Notes: generated from the letters alone by a model not told the origin. A stretch of DNA of 64,000 nt from Dongia_B soli (GCF_034044715.1 NZ_JAXCLW010000008.1:1-64000); one strand, 5' to 3'. Shown: positions 24,086-33,875, counted from the first letter of the stretch. Made by a program: numbers and translations.

Positions 24086-25396
24086 ATGCAATATGCGGCC
24101 AACAGTCTCGAAAACCATTGGATGCCTTTCACCACTAATCGCGATTTCAAATCGGATCCGCGTCTGATGGTGAAAGCGCAGGGGCTCTATTACTGGAATC
24201 ACAAGGGCGAGAAGCTGGTCGATGCGTCATCGGGCCTGTTCTGCTGCGCGGCAGGCCATGGCAGGAAGGAGATCCTCGAGGCGGTGACAGCGCAGATGGC
24301 GGAGATCGACTACACGCCGCATTTCCAGACCGGCCATCCCAGTTCCTTCGAGCTCGCCCGCATGGTGGCGAAGATCACGCCGGACAATCTCGACTACGTC
24401 TTCTTCTGCAATTCCGGTTCGGAAGCGGTGGAGACGGCGATCAAGATCGCGCTGGCCTATCACGTTGCCAATGGCGAAGGCCAGCGCACACGCTTCGTTA
24501 GCCGCGAACGCGCCTATCATGGTGTCAATATGGGCGGCGTCTCCTTGAGCGGCATGATGCGCAACCGCGAAGCCTTCGGCGCGGTGATGCCGGGTGTCGT
24601 GCATCTCCGACATACCTGGCTGCCGGAAAACCGCTTCTGCATCGGCGAGCCAGCAACTGGCGTTGAATTGGCGGAGGATTTGCAGCGTTTCGTCGATCTC
24701 TACGGCCCCCGCTCCATCGCCGCCTGTTTCGTCGAGCCGATCGCCGGATCGACCGGCGTCCTTATTCCGCCAAAAGGTTACCTCAAGCGCCTGCGGGAAA
24801 TCTGCGACAAGCATGGCATCCTGCTGGTCTTCGATGAAGTGATCTGCGGTTTCGGCCGCACCGGCAAGGCTTTCGCAGCGCAGAGCTTCGGTGTGACGCC
24901 GGATATGATCACCATGGCGAAGGCACTCACCAATGGCGCGCTGCCGATGGGCGCGGTGGCGGTCAGCGACAAGATCTATAACACCGTCGTTGGCGCAGCG
25001 GCCGATGGCGCGGTTGAATTCTTCCACGGATACACTTACTCGGCTCATCCCGCCGCCTGCGCCGCCGGCATCGCCACCTTGAAGATCTACGAAAAGGAAG
25101 GCCTGTTCGAACGGGCGGCCGAGATGTCGGATTACTTTCTCGACCGCATGTATGCCTTGAAGGACATCAAGGCGGTCAGCGATATTCGCGGCTATGGCAT
25201 GCTCTGCGGCATCGACCTCGCCCCCGGCGTCAGGCCGGGCCTTCGCGGCTACGATGCCACCAAGCGCCTCTTCAATCGCGGCCTGCATATCAAGTTCACC
25301 GGCGATGCCGGCATCTGCGCCCCGGCTCTGGTCGCCGAAAAGAGCCATATCGACGAAATCTATCAGATCTTCCGCGAAGTCTTCAGCGAGTATTGA
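24086..25396 (+). CDS. Class III omega-amino-acid:pyruvate aminotransferase, probable taurine aminotransferase
   Basis: 436-aa PLP enzyme. The PLP lysine lies in MITMAKALTNGALPMG (Lys279), the cofactor Asp in LLVFDEVICGFGRTG (Asp250), and the Gly/Ser phosphate-binding loop in FFCNSGSEAVETA. The N-terminal LENHWMPFTTNRDFKS is typical of the beta-alanine/omega-amino-acid:pyruvate subgroup, which also includes taurine:pyruvate aminotransferases. The ATG at 24086 is preferred over the GTG at 24080 because TAGGAG lies 7 nt upstream. Given xsc and tauR nearby, taurine to sulfoacetaldehyde is the likely reaction (Tpa role). Substrate cannot be proven from sequence. Confidence 0.85.
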   Translation: MQYAANSLENHWMPFTTNRDFKSDPRLMVKAQGLYYWNHKGEKLVDASSGLFCCAAGHGRKEILEAVTAQMAEIDYTPHFQTGHPSSFELARMVAKITPDNLDYVFFCNSGSEAVETAIKIALAYHVANGEGQRTRFVSRERAYHGVNMGGVSLSGMMRNREAFGAVMPGVVHLRHTWLPENRFCIGEPATGVELAEDLQRFVDLYGPRSIAACFVEPIAGSTGVLIPPKGYLKRLREICDKHGILLVFDEVICGFGRTGKAFAAQSFGVTPDMITMAKALTNGALPMGAVAVSDKIYNTVVGAAADGAVEFFHGYTYSAHPAACAAGIATLKIYEKEGLFERAAEMSDYFLDRMYALKDIKAVSDIRGYGMLCGIDLAPGVRPGLRGYDATKRLFNRGLHIKFTGDAGICAPALVAEKSHIDEIYQIFREVFSEY

Positions 25397-25492
25397 GAAG
25401 GTACTGCCGATCTTCGTACGGCCCAAACGCTTACGAGGTTGTCATCAACTCTGCTGGTGATGACCATCGCACTGTGCCAGCATCAAACTGGG

Positions 25493-25630
25493 TTGTCACC
25501 CTCGGACTTGATCCGAGGGTCCATGGTGAAGCCCTGTACAATGTCGGATAAGAAGAGACCGCTCGACGTAACGCGCACGCTGTTCATCAGTCGCCACGGT
25601 GGACCCTCGGATCAAGTCCGAGGGTGACAA
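25493..25630. repeat. Pair of inverted 31-bp copies of a palindromic intergenic repeat
   Basis: TTGTCACCCTCGGACTTGAT at the left end (25493-25523 in full) reappears as its reverse complement at 25600-25630 with all 31 bases matching. Each arm is itself a hairpin, ACCCTCGGA/TCCGAGGGT around CTTGA. This sequence type is a common intergenic palindrome in alphaproteobacteria (REP/BIME-like). The pair flanks about 76 bp and lies between convergent genes, so it can also act as a bidirectional terminator or mRNA 3' stabiliser. The gap 25397-25725 otherwise shows only smaller hairpins. Confidence 0.8.
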
Positions 25631-25725
25631 GTGTGTTTGTTGTAGCGAGCGTGCAACGATCAACAAGTTTGATGACGAGCTCGTTCGTTGTCGCTGATGT
25701 GCCAGAGCTTCGCACTGTCACCCCC

Positions 25726-28161
25726 TCACACCTTCATCCGAGCGCTGGTCGGGTCGTGGAACGGCTTCAGGCTGGCAGCGGCAGGAACGCGCTTGCCGGC
25801 GACCTCGATCTCGAATTTGCCACTCGCGACCAGCTCCGGTGTCACGCCGCCCGGATGCGTGACATAGCCCATGCCGATGGCGGCACCGATCGTGTGGCCG
25901 TAATTGGCCGAGGTGACGAAGCCGGTGATCCTGCCGTCGAGATAGATCGGCTCGTTGTGATAGAGCAGCACATCGGGATCGGTCAGCTTGAACTGCACCA
26001 GGCGCTTGGTCGGCGTTCCGGCCGCTTTCTGTTTCTCCACCACATCGCGCCCGGTGAAGTCCTTCTTGAAGCTGCAGATAAAGGCAAGGCCGGCTTCGAC
26101 AGGCGTATCGTCAGTGCCGATATCATGGCCCCAATGGCGATAACCCTTTTCCAGGCGCAGGGCATCCATCGCATGCATGCCGGCCGGCTTGACGCCGAGA
26201 TCGGCGCCAGCCGCCAGAACCGCATCCAGCACGCCGCGGGCATAATCCGCCGACAGATAGAGCTCCCAGCCGAGCTCGCCGACATAGGAAATGCGCACTG
26301 CCAGGGCCTCGGCCGATCCGATCACGATCCTGCGCGCGGCGCCGAAGGGGAAGCCTTCATTGGAGAGATCGGCATCGGTCAGGCGCTGCAGCAAGTTGCG
26401 ACTGTTCGGACCCATCACGCCGAGCGTGCCAAATTGCGTGGTGATGTCCTCGATCTGCACCCGTGCGCCGGGCGTCATGTTCGATTTCAGGTAATGCAGG
26501 TCGCGTGTCGCCGTCGCAGCCGCCGTGGTGATCATGAAACGCGCGGCGTCGAGCTTGGTGACGGTGAGATCGGCCTCGATGCCGCCACGCTTGTTGAGCC
26601 ATTGCGTATAAGCGGCACGGCCGGTCTGGCTGACATCGGCAGTGGAAATGCGCTGCAATTCCTTTTCCGCATCGGGCCCAGTCAGGAGGAATTTCGAGAA
26701 GGTGCTGAGATCGAACAGGCTGACATTCTCCCGCGTGTTGCGGCATTCCGCGGCGCAGTAATCGAACCAGTTCTGCTTCTGGTAGCTATATTGATAGACC
26801 GGTTCGACACCTTTGGGCGCATACCAGTTCGGCCGTTCCCAGCCGGCCACCTCGCCGAAACAGGCGCCCAGTTCCTTCCAGCGATCATAGAAGGGCGTGA
26901 GGCGAACCTCGCGCGAGGTTTCGAACTGGCGATAGGGCCAATGCATCGCATAAAGGAGACCCAGCGCCTCGGAAACGCGCGGCACCAGGAAGCTCTTGCG
27001 GCTCTGATGCGGCATGAAGCGGCGGATATCGACATCCCACAGATCGAAGGGTGGCTCACCTTCGGTGATCCAATGGGCCAGGGCCATGCCGGCGCCACCG
27101 CCCGATTGGATGCCGATGGAATTGAACCCGGCGGCGACGAAGAAGTTCTTCACTTCCGGCGCTTCACCCAGGCAATAGCGCTGGTCGGCGGTGAAGCTTT
27201 CCGGGCCGTTGAAGAATTTGCGGATGCCAATCTTCTCCAGGCTCGGCACGCGGTGCATGGCGCCTTCCAGGATCGGCGCGAAATGCTCGAAATCCTCCGG
27301 CAATTCATCGAAGCAGAAATCCGCCGGAATGCCGTTGACGGCCCAGGGTTTCGCCTGGGGCTCGAAGGCGCCCAGCAGCAACTTGCCGGCATCTTCCTTG
27401 TAATAGGCGCAGGCATCCATGTCCCGCAGTACCGGTAGATCGGCCGTCATGCCTTCCATCGCTTCGGTGACGATATAGAAATGCTCGCAGGCCTGGAGGG
27501 GAATATTGACGCCGATCTCTTCGCCGACCGCGCGCGCCCACATGCCGGCGCAATTGACCACCTTCTCGGCGCGGATCACGCCCTGGTCGGTCTCGACACC
27601 GACCGCGACACCATTCTCGACGATGACGCGGGTCACATTGGTGTCCTCAAAAATCTTCACGCCCTTCATCCGCGCACCGCGGGCGAGCGCCATGGTGGTA
27701 TCGGCCGGGTTGCACTTGCCGTCCTTCGGATACCAGATGGCGCCGATCACATCATCGACATTGAGCAGCGGCCATTTCTGCTGGACCTCCTTCGGCCCGA
27801 TTTCCTCGGCAATGACATCGAAGCCATGCAGCATGGACGCGCCGCGCCGCAATTCTTCCCAGCGTTCCGCATTGGTGGCGATGGAAAGACTGCCCGGCTG
27901 CACGAAGCCGGTAGCCTGGCCGGTTTCTTGTTCCAGCGTCGTGTAGAGATCGACCGTGTATTTCGCCAGTTTGGTGAGGTTCTGGGTATAGAGCGAGGAA
28001 CGCACCAGCCCAGCCGCATGCCAGGTCGTGCCACTCGTTAGCTTCTTGCGTTCCAGCAACACCGTATCGGTCCAGCCAAGCTTCGCCAGATGATAGGCAA
28101 CCGAGCAACCGACAATGCCGCCGCCGATAATGACGACACGGGCCTGGGTGGGTAGTGACAT
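25726..28161 (-). CDS. Dimethylglycine/sarcosine dehydrogenase-like FAD protein with GcvT domain (copy 1)
   Basis: 811 aa. The N-terminal DAO domain has the dinucleotide site VVIIGGGIVGCSVAYHLA and SGTTWHAAG, whose His48 is the covalent FAD attachment point in dimethylglycine and sarcosine dehydrogenases. The C-terminal half (about 430-800) is a GcvT/aminomethyltransferase fold that passes the oxidised methyl group to tetrahydrofolate, ending in GKFEIEVAGKRVPAAASLKP. Start at 28161, with AGAGGA ribosome site. Family role: oxidative N-demethylation of methylated glycines. Beside taurine genes, N-methylated taurines are possible substrates. The next paralogue lies 131 bp upstream on the same strand. 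Confidence 0.9.
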   Translation of the reverse strand: MSLPTQARVVIIGGGIVGCSVAYHLAKLGWTDTVLLERKKLTSGTTWHAAGLVRSSLYTQNLTKLAKYTVDLYTTLEQETGQATGFVQPGSLSIATNAERWEELRRGASMLHGFDVIAEEIGPKEVQQKWPLLNVDDVIGAIWYPKDGKCNPADTTMALARGARMKGVKIFEDTNVTRVIVENGVAVGVETDQGVIRAEKVVNCAGMWARAVGEEIGVNIPLQACEHFYIVTEAMEGMTADLPVLRDMDACAYYKEDAGKLLLGAFEPQAKPWAVNGIPADFCFDELPEDFEHFAPILEGAMHRVPSLEKIGIRKFFNGPESFTADQRYCLGEAPEVKNFFVAAGFNSIGIQSGGGAGMALAHWITEGEPPFDLWDVDIRRFMPHQSRKSFLVPRVSEALGLLYAMHWPYRQFETSREVRLTPFYDRWKELGACFGEVAGWERPNWYAPKGVEPVYQYSYQKQNWFDYCAAECRNTRENVSLFDLSTFSKFLLTGPDAEKELQRISTADVSQTGRAAYTQWLNKRGGIEADLTVTKLDAARFMITTAAATATRDLHYLKSNMTPGARVQIEDITTQFGTLGVMGPNSRNLLQRLTDADLSNEGFPFGAARRIVIGSAEALAVRISYVGELGWELYLSADYARGVLDAVLAAGADLGVKPAGMHAMDALRLEKGYRHWGHDIGTDDTPVEAGLAFICSFKKDFTGRDVVEKQKAAGTPTKRLVQFKLTDPDVLLYHNEPIYLDGRITGFVTSANYGHTIGAAIGMGYVTHPGGVTPELVASGKFEIEVAGKRVPAAASLKPFHDPTSARMKV

Positions 28162-28292
28162 GGTTTGGTTCCTCTTGAAAATAATCACTTGTCATGCGCC
28201 TTGCTCCCTATTCCTCCCCTGGAGGTGGCGGGGACGTTGACGCTGCATCAATTGCTCCCTTCCCCGAAGCGGGGAGGGTCAGGGAGGGGACG

Positions 28293-30731
28293 CTACATCC
28301 GCAGCCTTGCATTCTCCGGGTCGTAAAGCGGCTCTTCCGCGACCACTGCCTTGCGCCGCTCGCCCAGCACCAGCACTTCAAGCTCTGTTCCAGGCTTGGC
28401 TAGATCGCTGCGCACATAAGCCAGCGCGATGCTTTTGCCGAGCGTATGCCCATAGCCACCGGAAGAAACGAGGCCGACATAATAGTCGCCGAGATAAACC
28501 GGCGCGCAAGCCGGCGCGTCGCAATCCTTCTCATCGTCGAGCAGCAGCGGCACGAAACGCTCCTTCGACCCATTCTGCCGCTCCGCCGTCAAGGCTTTGA
28601 GGCCTTTGTAATCCGGCTTCTGGAAGTCGACGAAGCGATCCAGGCTCGCCATCAGCGGGGTATATTCATGCGTCATGTCGCTCTTCCAGCCGCGATAGCA
28701 TTTTTCCAGCCGCAAACTGTCCATCGCATACATGCCGAAATCGGCGATGCCATGCGCCTCGCCGGCCGCCCAGAGCCGGTCATAGACCGATACCATATGT
28801 TCGACCGGGCAATGCAGCTCCCAGCCGAGCTCGCCGACATAATTGACGCGCAAGGCCAGCATGCGAGCGAAACCGATCTCGATCTCTCTCCCCGAAAGCC
28901 AGGGAAAGGCTTTGTTGGAAAGATCGGTCTCGGTCACCTGCGACAGCAGCTCGCGCGCTTTCGGCCCGGCGATAATGATCGAGCCCATGCGGGCGGAGAC
29001 ATTGCTGAGCGTGACGGAGCCATCCGCCGGCAAGTGCTTCTCAATCCAGTCGATGTCATGCCATTCGGCGGCCGCGGCGCTGATCAGGTAGAAGCGGTTC
29101 TCCGCCAGCCGTGTGATGGTGAATTCACTGACGATGCCGCCTTTGTCATTCAGCATATAAGAAAGCGTGATGCGGCCGGTCTTCGGCAGCTTGCCGCAGA
29201 TCATCCCGTCCAGCCAAGCAGCAGCACCAGGGCCGTCGAGCATCAGCTTGCTGAAGCCGCCGAGATCGAGAATACCGACCCGCTCGCGCACCGCCTTGCA
29301 TTCGGCGGCGACCGAGTCATGCCAGTTGCTGCGGCGGAAACTCGGGCGCGGTGTCGGATCGGCGCCCGGCTGCGGGAACCAGGCGGCGCGCTCCCAGCCG
29401 CCGCGGGCGCAGAAATTGGCACCCTTGGCTTTCAGCTTCTCGTAAAGCGGCGTGACCTTGGCGGGACGGCCGGCGGGCCATTCATTGCTGGGATAGGCGA
29501 TGGCATATTCGTTCTGATAGAGCTCCAGCGCCTTGTCGACCACATAGCTCTTGGTGGCATAATCCGTATAGCGCCGCGGATCGAGCGACCAGAAATCCCA
29601 TTCCGGTTCGCCATGGGCGATCCATTCGGCCACTGTCTTGCCGGCGCCGCCGGATTGCGCGATGCCGAAACTGAAGCAGCAGCATTGATAGAAATTCGGC
29701 AGGCCATGGGCTGGCCCGATATAGGGATTGCCGTCGGGCGAATAGGGGATCGGGCCGTTGATGACACGCTGTACGCCAACCTTGCCCAGGATCGGCACCC
29801 GGCCGATCGCCGCCTCGATATAGGTTTCCAGCCGCTCCAGATCATCTGGATAGAGCTGGTAAGCAAAATCCTCGGGGATGCCATCCAGCCAATGGGCCTG
29901 GGCGCGTTCCTTTTCATAGGGACCGAGGATCAGGCCGTGCCGTTCCTGGCGCAGGTAATAGCTGACATCGGGATCGCGCATCAGCGGCAGCTTGCCCTGA
30001 TAGCTTTCCAGCTCGGGAATGGTTTCGGTGACGAGATATTGGTGCGACATGGAAACGATTGGCATGTATTGCCCGACCATGGCCATGATCTCACCCGCCC
30101 GGTAGCCTGCCGCATTGACCACAATCTCGCAGAGAATGTCGCCCTTGTCGGTGATCACTTTCCATTCGCCCTTCGGCGTGCGCTCCAGCCCCGTGACCTT
30201 GGTGAAGCGCTGCACCCGTGCGCCCTTGTCCTTGGCGCCTTTCGCATAGGCCTGGGTCAACTGGCTGGGGTCGATATCTCCATCATGCGGGTCCCACAGA
30301 CCACCGACGATATCGTGCAACTCCATGAAGGGGTATTTGGCCTTGATCTCGGCCGGGTCCAACAGTTCGAAATCGATGCCCTGGGCGCGCGCCATGGCGA
30401 CCACATGCCAGTACTCATCCATGCGCTCTTGACTATGGGCGAGGCGGATCGAACCGGTGATGTGGTAATTGATGGGGTAGTCGACCTCTTCGCCCAGTCT
30501 TGCGTAAAGCTCGGTCGAATGGCGCTGGAACTTGATGATGTTCCAATTGGTGGAGAAGTTCGGGCAATTGCCGGCCGCATGCCAGGTCGAGCCGGACGTC
30601 AATTCATCGCGTTCCAGCAGCAGGCAATCGGTCCAGCCCAATTGCGCCAGATGATACAGCGCGCTGCACCCGACGGCGCCGCCGCCAATGATCACGACGC
30701 GGGCATAATCCGTGCGGGCATGATCGGTCAT
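28293..30731 (-). CDS. Dimethylglycine/sarcosine dehydrogenase-like FAD protein with GcvT domain (copy 2)
   Basis: 812 aa, with the same architecture as its downstream neighbour but clearly diverged. It has RVVIIGGGAVGCSALYHLAQ, covalent-FAD His51 in SGSTWHAAG, and a C-terminal GcvT domain ending EVLVLGERRKAVVAEEPLYD. The ATG at 30731 is 8-9 nt from AGGGAG. Having two such enzymes in tandem suggests successive N-demethylations (for example dimethyl- then monomethyl-amine forms). The MttB-family gene ends 110 bp upstream on the same strand, making a probable three-gene demethylation operon. Confidence 0.9.
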   Translation of the reverse strand: MTDHARTDYARVVIIGGGAVGCSALYHLAQLGWTDCLLLERDELTSGSTWHAAGNCPNFSTNWNIIKFQRHSTELYARLGEEVDYPINYHITGSIRLAHSQERMDEYWHVVAMARAQGIDFELLDPAEIKAKYPFMELHDIVGGLWDPHDGDIDPSQLTQAYAKGAKDKGARVQRFTKVTGLERTPKGEWKVITDKGDILCEIVVNAAGYRAGEIMAMVGQYMPIVSMSHQYLVTETIPELESYQGKLPLMRDPDVSYYLRQERHGLILGPYEKERAQAHWLDGIPEDFAYQLYPDDLERLETYIEAAIGRVPILGKVGVQRVINGPIPYSPDGNPYIGPAHGLPNFYQCCCFSFGIAQSGGAGKTVAEWIAHGEPEWDFWSLDPRRYTDYATKSYVVDKALELYQNEYAIAYPSNEWPAGRPAKVTPLYEKLKAKGANFCARGGWERAAWFPQPGADPTPRPSFRRSNWHDSVAAECKAVRERVGILDLGGFSKLMLDGPGAAAWLDGMICGKLPKTGRITLSYMLNDKGGIVSEFTITRLAENRFYLISAAAAEWHDIDWIEKHLPADGSVTLSNVSARMGSIIIAGPKARELLSQVTETDLSNKAFPWLSGREIEIGFARMLALRVNYVGELGWELHCPVEHMVSVYDRLWAAGEAHGIADFGMYAMDSLRLEKCYRGWKSDMTHEYTPLMASLDRFVDFQKPDYKGLKALTAERQNGSKERFVPLLLDDEKDCDAPACAPVYLGDYYVGLVSSGGYGHTLGKSIALAYVRSDLAKPGTELEVLVLGERRKAVVAEEPLYDPENARLRM

Positions 30732-30841
30732 TCTCCCCAAACTCCCTAATTATTTCGTTGTGATCCGCAGTTTTGCGGTTTCCGACCCTGGGTACAATGT
30801 CACCGGATGTTGCACCGGCATGAAATCAACTCATGACATCA

Positions 30842-32422
30842 TCACCACCCCATCGCCTCCTGTGGCAGGCGGATCGGCAGGCGGGCGCGGATCACGTCGT
30901 CGATATTGCGGGTGATCGGGTGCGGATGATGCGATTTCAGGATCGCCTGCGTTTTCGTCACGGCCCGCTGGACGATATTGGTGGCGCCCTGTTCGGTCCA
31001 CTCATTCGGGCTCTTGCGGTCGCCGATTTCCGGATAGACATATTCGCGCTGCATCAAGCGCAAGGTTTGCTCGGAACCGAGATAATGGCCGGGGCCGCTC
31101 AGACAGATGGAACGGATCGTCTCCACCGACAGGGCCTCCTCGGTGACGTCGATGCCGCGAATGGTGCGCTGGGTGGCGCCGAGGATGTCGTTATCGATCA
31201 ACAGCGCCTCGATGCAAAAGCCGAGCAGGCTTGCCTGCATGCCGGCCGATTCGTAGATCAGATTGGCGCCAGCATTGCCGACCAGGGCATGGTTATAGGC
31301 CTTCTCACCGCCCGCTTGGGCATCGGGAATCTTCGAATCCGTGATGCCGGATGAGGTGCCGCCGGTCAAATCGTAGAAATGCGCCATCTGTCCGCAGGCA
31401 GCGGAGAGCAAAGCCTGTTCCGGGCTGCCGCCGGACATGGCGCCGGTCCGCAGGTCGGAAACGAAAGGCCAGGTGCCGAAGATCGCCGGCGCGCCGGGTT
31501 TCAGCGCATTGACATAGACCAGTCCGGCGAGGCACTCCGCCACCGCCTGCACCACCGCCCCGGCCAAAGCGGCCGGCGCGGTGGCGCCGGCCTGTCCGGC
31601 GGAGAGCAGCAGGACCGGCATGCCGCCGCGCACCGCCAGTTCCAGGCAGCGACAGGCATCCTGGGCGAATTTCAGCGGCGGGACCACGAAACAATTCGAC
31701 TGGCTGACGAAGGGCCGGGCGCGCCACTTATCTTCGCCGCCGGCCATCAGATGCAGCATCTCGAAAGAGAGCTTGAGATGGGCGGGATCGACCCAGGAGG
31801 AGCCGACATGCTTGGTCGTCCCCATCACGCTGGCATAGCAGGTGTTGACATCCATCTCGAAGGGATCGGGCAGGTCGCGGCAGACGGTGGTGCGCTGGAA
31901 GAAATGCACATGCTCCAGCGTGTCGACCACGCGGGCGATATCATAGAGATCCCGCACTTGGGATTCGCGATAGGCGCCGGTGACGGGATCGACGATATTG
32001 ACCGCCGCCCCGGCGGTGCCGAAATAGACCCTTTTGCCCCAGGGTTCCATATCGTGCTTCGGATCCTGGCCGTGAAGCACGAAATGCCGCCCGGCTTTGG
32101 CGACGCTGTCTTCGACCAGGCTGCGGGGGAAGGTCAGGCGGCCGTTGCTTTCCAACTTGCCACCGGCCGCGGTGACGGCCTCAATGCAGCTTGGAATGGC
32201 ATCGGCAAAACCGATCTCGGCCAGCACATCCAGCGCGGCGCGATGGATCTTCTCAATATCAGCCGGGAGCAAGGCCTGGAAGCGGCCGCCTTCCATGCCG
32301 GGATTGACCGGCCGGTCATTTACCGCCAGTGGCGCGGCCCTCAAAGCGCGCCGCGCCTCGCGACCGCCGCGACGGCTGGTTTCCTCCGGTCTGCCGGCTG
32401 CATTTCCTTGAACGGAGCTCAT
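30842..32422 (-). CDS. MttB-family (trimethylamine methyltransferase superfamily) protein, non-pyrrolysine
   Basis: 526 aa. The start at 32422 has an ideal ribosome site (GGGGAGGAGG). The TIM-barrel MttB family is recognised from PADIEKIHRAALDVLAEIGF, YFGTAGAAVNIVDPVTG, YDIARVVDTLEHVHFFQR, GGSPEQALLSAACGQMAHFY and the C-terminal GHYLGSEQTLRLMQREYVYPEI. The frame is uninterrupted by amber codons, so it belongs to the non-pyrrolysine group that uses quaternary amines such as glycine betaine. No cognate corrinoid protein is encoded in the window. With the two dehydrogenases it could remove the first methyl from a trimethylated amine. Confidence 0.88.
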   Translation of the reverse strand: MSSVQGNAAGRPEETSRRGGREARRALRAAPLAVNDRPVNPGMEGGRFQALLPADIEKIHRAALDVLAEIGFADAIPSCIEAVTAAGGKLESNGRLTFPRSLVEDSVAKAGRHFVLHGQDPKHDMEPWGKRVYFGTAGAAVNIVDPVTGAYRESQVRDLYDIARVVDTLEHVHFFQRTTVCRDLPDPFEMDVNTCYASVMGTTKHVGSSWVDPAHLKLSFEMLHLMAGGEDKWRARPFVSQSNCFVVPPLKFAQDACRCLELAVRGGMPVLLLSAGQAGATAPAALAGAVVQAVAECLAGLVYVNALKPGAPAIFGTWPFVSDLRTGAMSGGSPEQALLSAACGQMAHFYDLTGGTSSGITDSKIPDAQAGGEKAYNHALVGNAGANLIYESAGMQASLLGFCIEALLIDNDILGATQRTIRGIDVTEEALSVETIRSICLSGPGHYLGSEQTLRLMQREYVYPEIGDRKSPNEWTEQGATNIVQRAVTKTQAILKSHHPHPITRNIDDVIRARLPIRLPQEAMGW

Positions 32423-32602
32423 GGAACCTCCTCCCCGGCCGGGCGCCTTTATTTGGCTTGATAAGGCGCCATTTTCCGCCTCGACCGGGCAATGCCGCAA
32501 GCGAGACTATTTCACCGATGAATGAGGTCGATTCATGTCAAGCCCGCTACCCGGCAATAGACCGCGGTTGGCGTCGTCCCAAGCCGATCATCTGATCGAA
32601 TG

Positions 32603-33793
32603 CTAAAGCTGCGGCAATTCCCGGGGGCGCAGGCCTTTCAGCCAGAGAATGGCGATCATGGCAAAAAACACCGGGGGAAGGATGAGGCCCGCAATGACCG
32701 GCCAGCCGAATTCCGTGAGGAGGCTGCCGGAGGCAAAGGAGCCGATCACCATGGCGCCGAAGACGACGAAATCGTTCAACGATTGCACCCTCGGTCCTTC
32801 ATCGAGCGCGTGACACGTCAGCACCATCGCCGATGCCCCCAGGAAGCCGAAATTCCAGCCGAAACCAAGTAGAACCAGCGCTATCCAAAAATGATGGACG
32901 GTCAGGCCGCTCAACCCCGCAATCGCAGCGAGCGCAATCCCGGATAATCCGGCCAGGATGATGTTCGGTGCGCCGAAACGGGCGATCAGCCGGCCGGTGA
33001 AAAAACTCGGTGCATACATGGCCACCACGTGAAACTCGATTCCGCAATTAGCCGAGGCTCGCGATATGCCGCACAATTCCATGGCAAGCGGCGCCGAGGT
33101 CATCATGAAATTCATCATCATATAGCTCACCACACCGCTCAACATCGCGACGGCAAGTCTTGGCTGCCGGATAATCGATGAAATTGGCCGGCCGCCAGCG
33201 GTCTTTGCCGCGGAAGGCCGATAATCGAAGCGAATACCCAGCAGCACGCCGGCCGATAGCAACGATACTGCGGCGGCGGCTAAATAGGTGATGACGTAAG
33301 CCTCGGGCAACCATAGATTCATGGTGGCCGTCACCAGTTGCGGTCCGAGAATGCCGGCGACGATACCGCCGGCGAGGACTGTCGATAATGCCTTCGGTCG
33401 ATCCTCCGCGCGAACGCATTCCGCTGCTGCGAACCGGAACGTCAGGACGACAGCGGCATAGGCACCTCCGAAAAGCATGGCGATGCAAAACAGCGCAAAA
33501 GAATGGACGGTGAGCGCAAGAGCGGCAAGAAGCCCGATGATCACGCCGCACAGATTTCCAAACATGAACGCAGCCTTGCGGCCGAAACGCCGCGTGATGA
33601 GGCCAACAGGCAATGTGGCGGCCGCCATGCCGATGACGAAGATGGAGAGCGGCATGGTCGCCAATGCGGGGCGCGGTGCTAGCAAGTGGCCGATGATGGC
33701 GCTGGTCGCGTAAACGACCACCGAATTGGCGCCGGCCAGCGCCTGGGCGGCCGCCAGGCGCAGCACATTGCTATTCAGCCGAAGATTGAACAT
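32603..33793 (-). CDS. Major facilitator superfamily transporter
   Basis: About 396 aa with twelve hydrophobic segments. The MFS loop 2-3 signature is present as GLITRRFGRKAAFMFGN, and helix 4 carries the RAEDRPKALST motif. The ATG at 33793 is preferred over an upstream TTG because GGGGGG lies 6 nt before it. The gene is separated from mttB by 180 bp on the same strand. The substrate is unknown; the position beside methylamine/taurine genes suggests export or import of a related small molecule. A degraded AraC fragment lies just upstream. Confidence 0.82.
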   Translation of the reverse strand: MFNLRLNSNVLRLAAAQALAGANSVVVYATSAIIGHLLAPRPALATMPLSIFVIGMAAATLPVGLITRRFGRKAAFMFGNLCGVIIGLLAALALTVHSFALFCIAMLFGGAYAAVVLTFRFAAAECVRAEDRPKALSTVLAGGIVAGILGPQLVTATMNLWLPEAYVITYLAAAAVSLLSAGVLLGIRFDYRPSAAKTAGGRPISSIIRQPRLAVAMLSGVVSYMMMNFMMTSAPLAMELCGISRASANCGIEFHVVAMYAPSFFTGRLIARFGAPNIILAGLSGIALAAIAGLSGLTVHHFWIALVLLGFGWNFGFLGASAMVLTCHALDEGPRVQSLNDFVVFGAMVIGSFASGSLLTEFGWPVIAGLILPPVFFAMIAILWLKGLRPRELPQL

Positions 33794-33875
33794 CAAATCC
33801 CCCCGTCGATCTCCGGAAATGTCCAGGATCGCTTCGAATCTTATCAGAGCGCGATTTTCGAGGGCGATAATGCCT

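Noticed and set aside
25624..30749. Long plus-strand frames (604 and 767 codons) opposite the two FAD dehydrogenases
   Set aside because: Antisense shadows. The two parallel examples arise because the paralogues share codon structure, not because they encode proteins.
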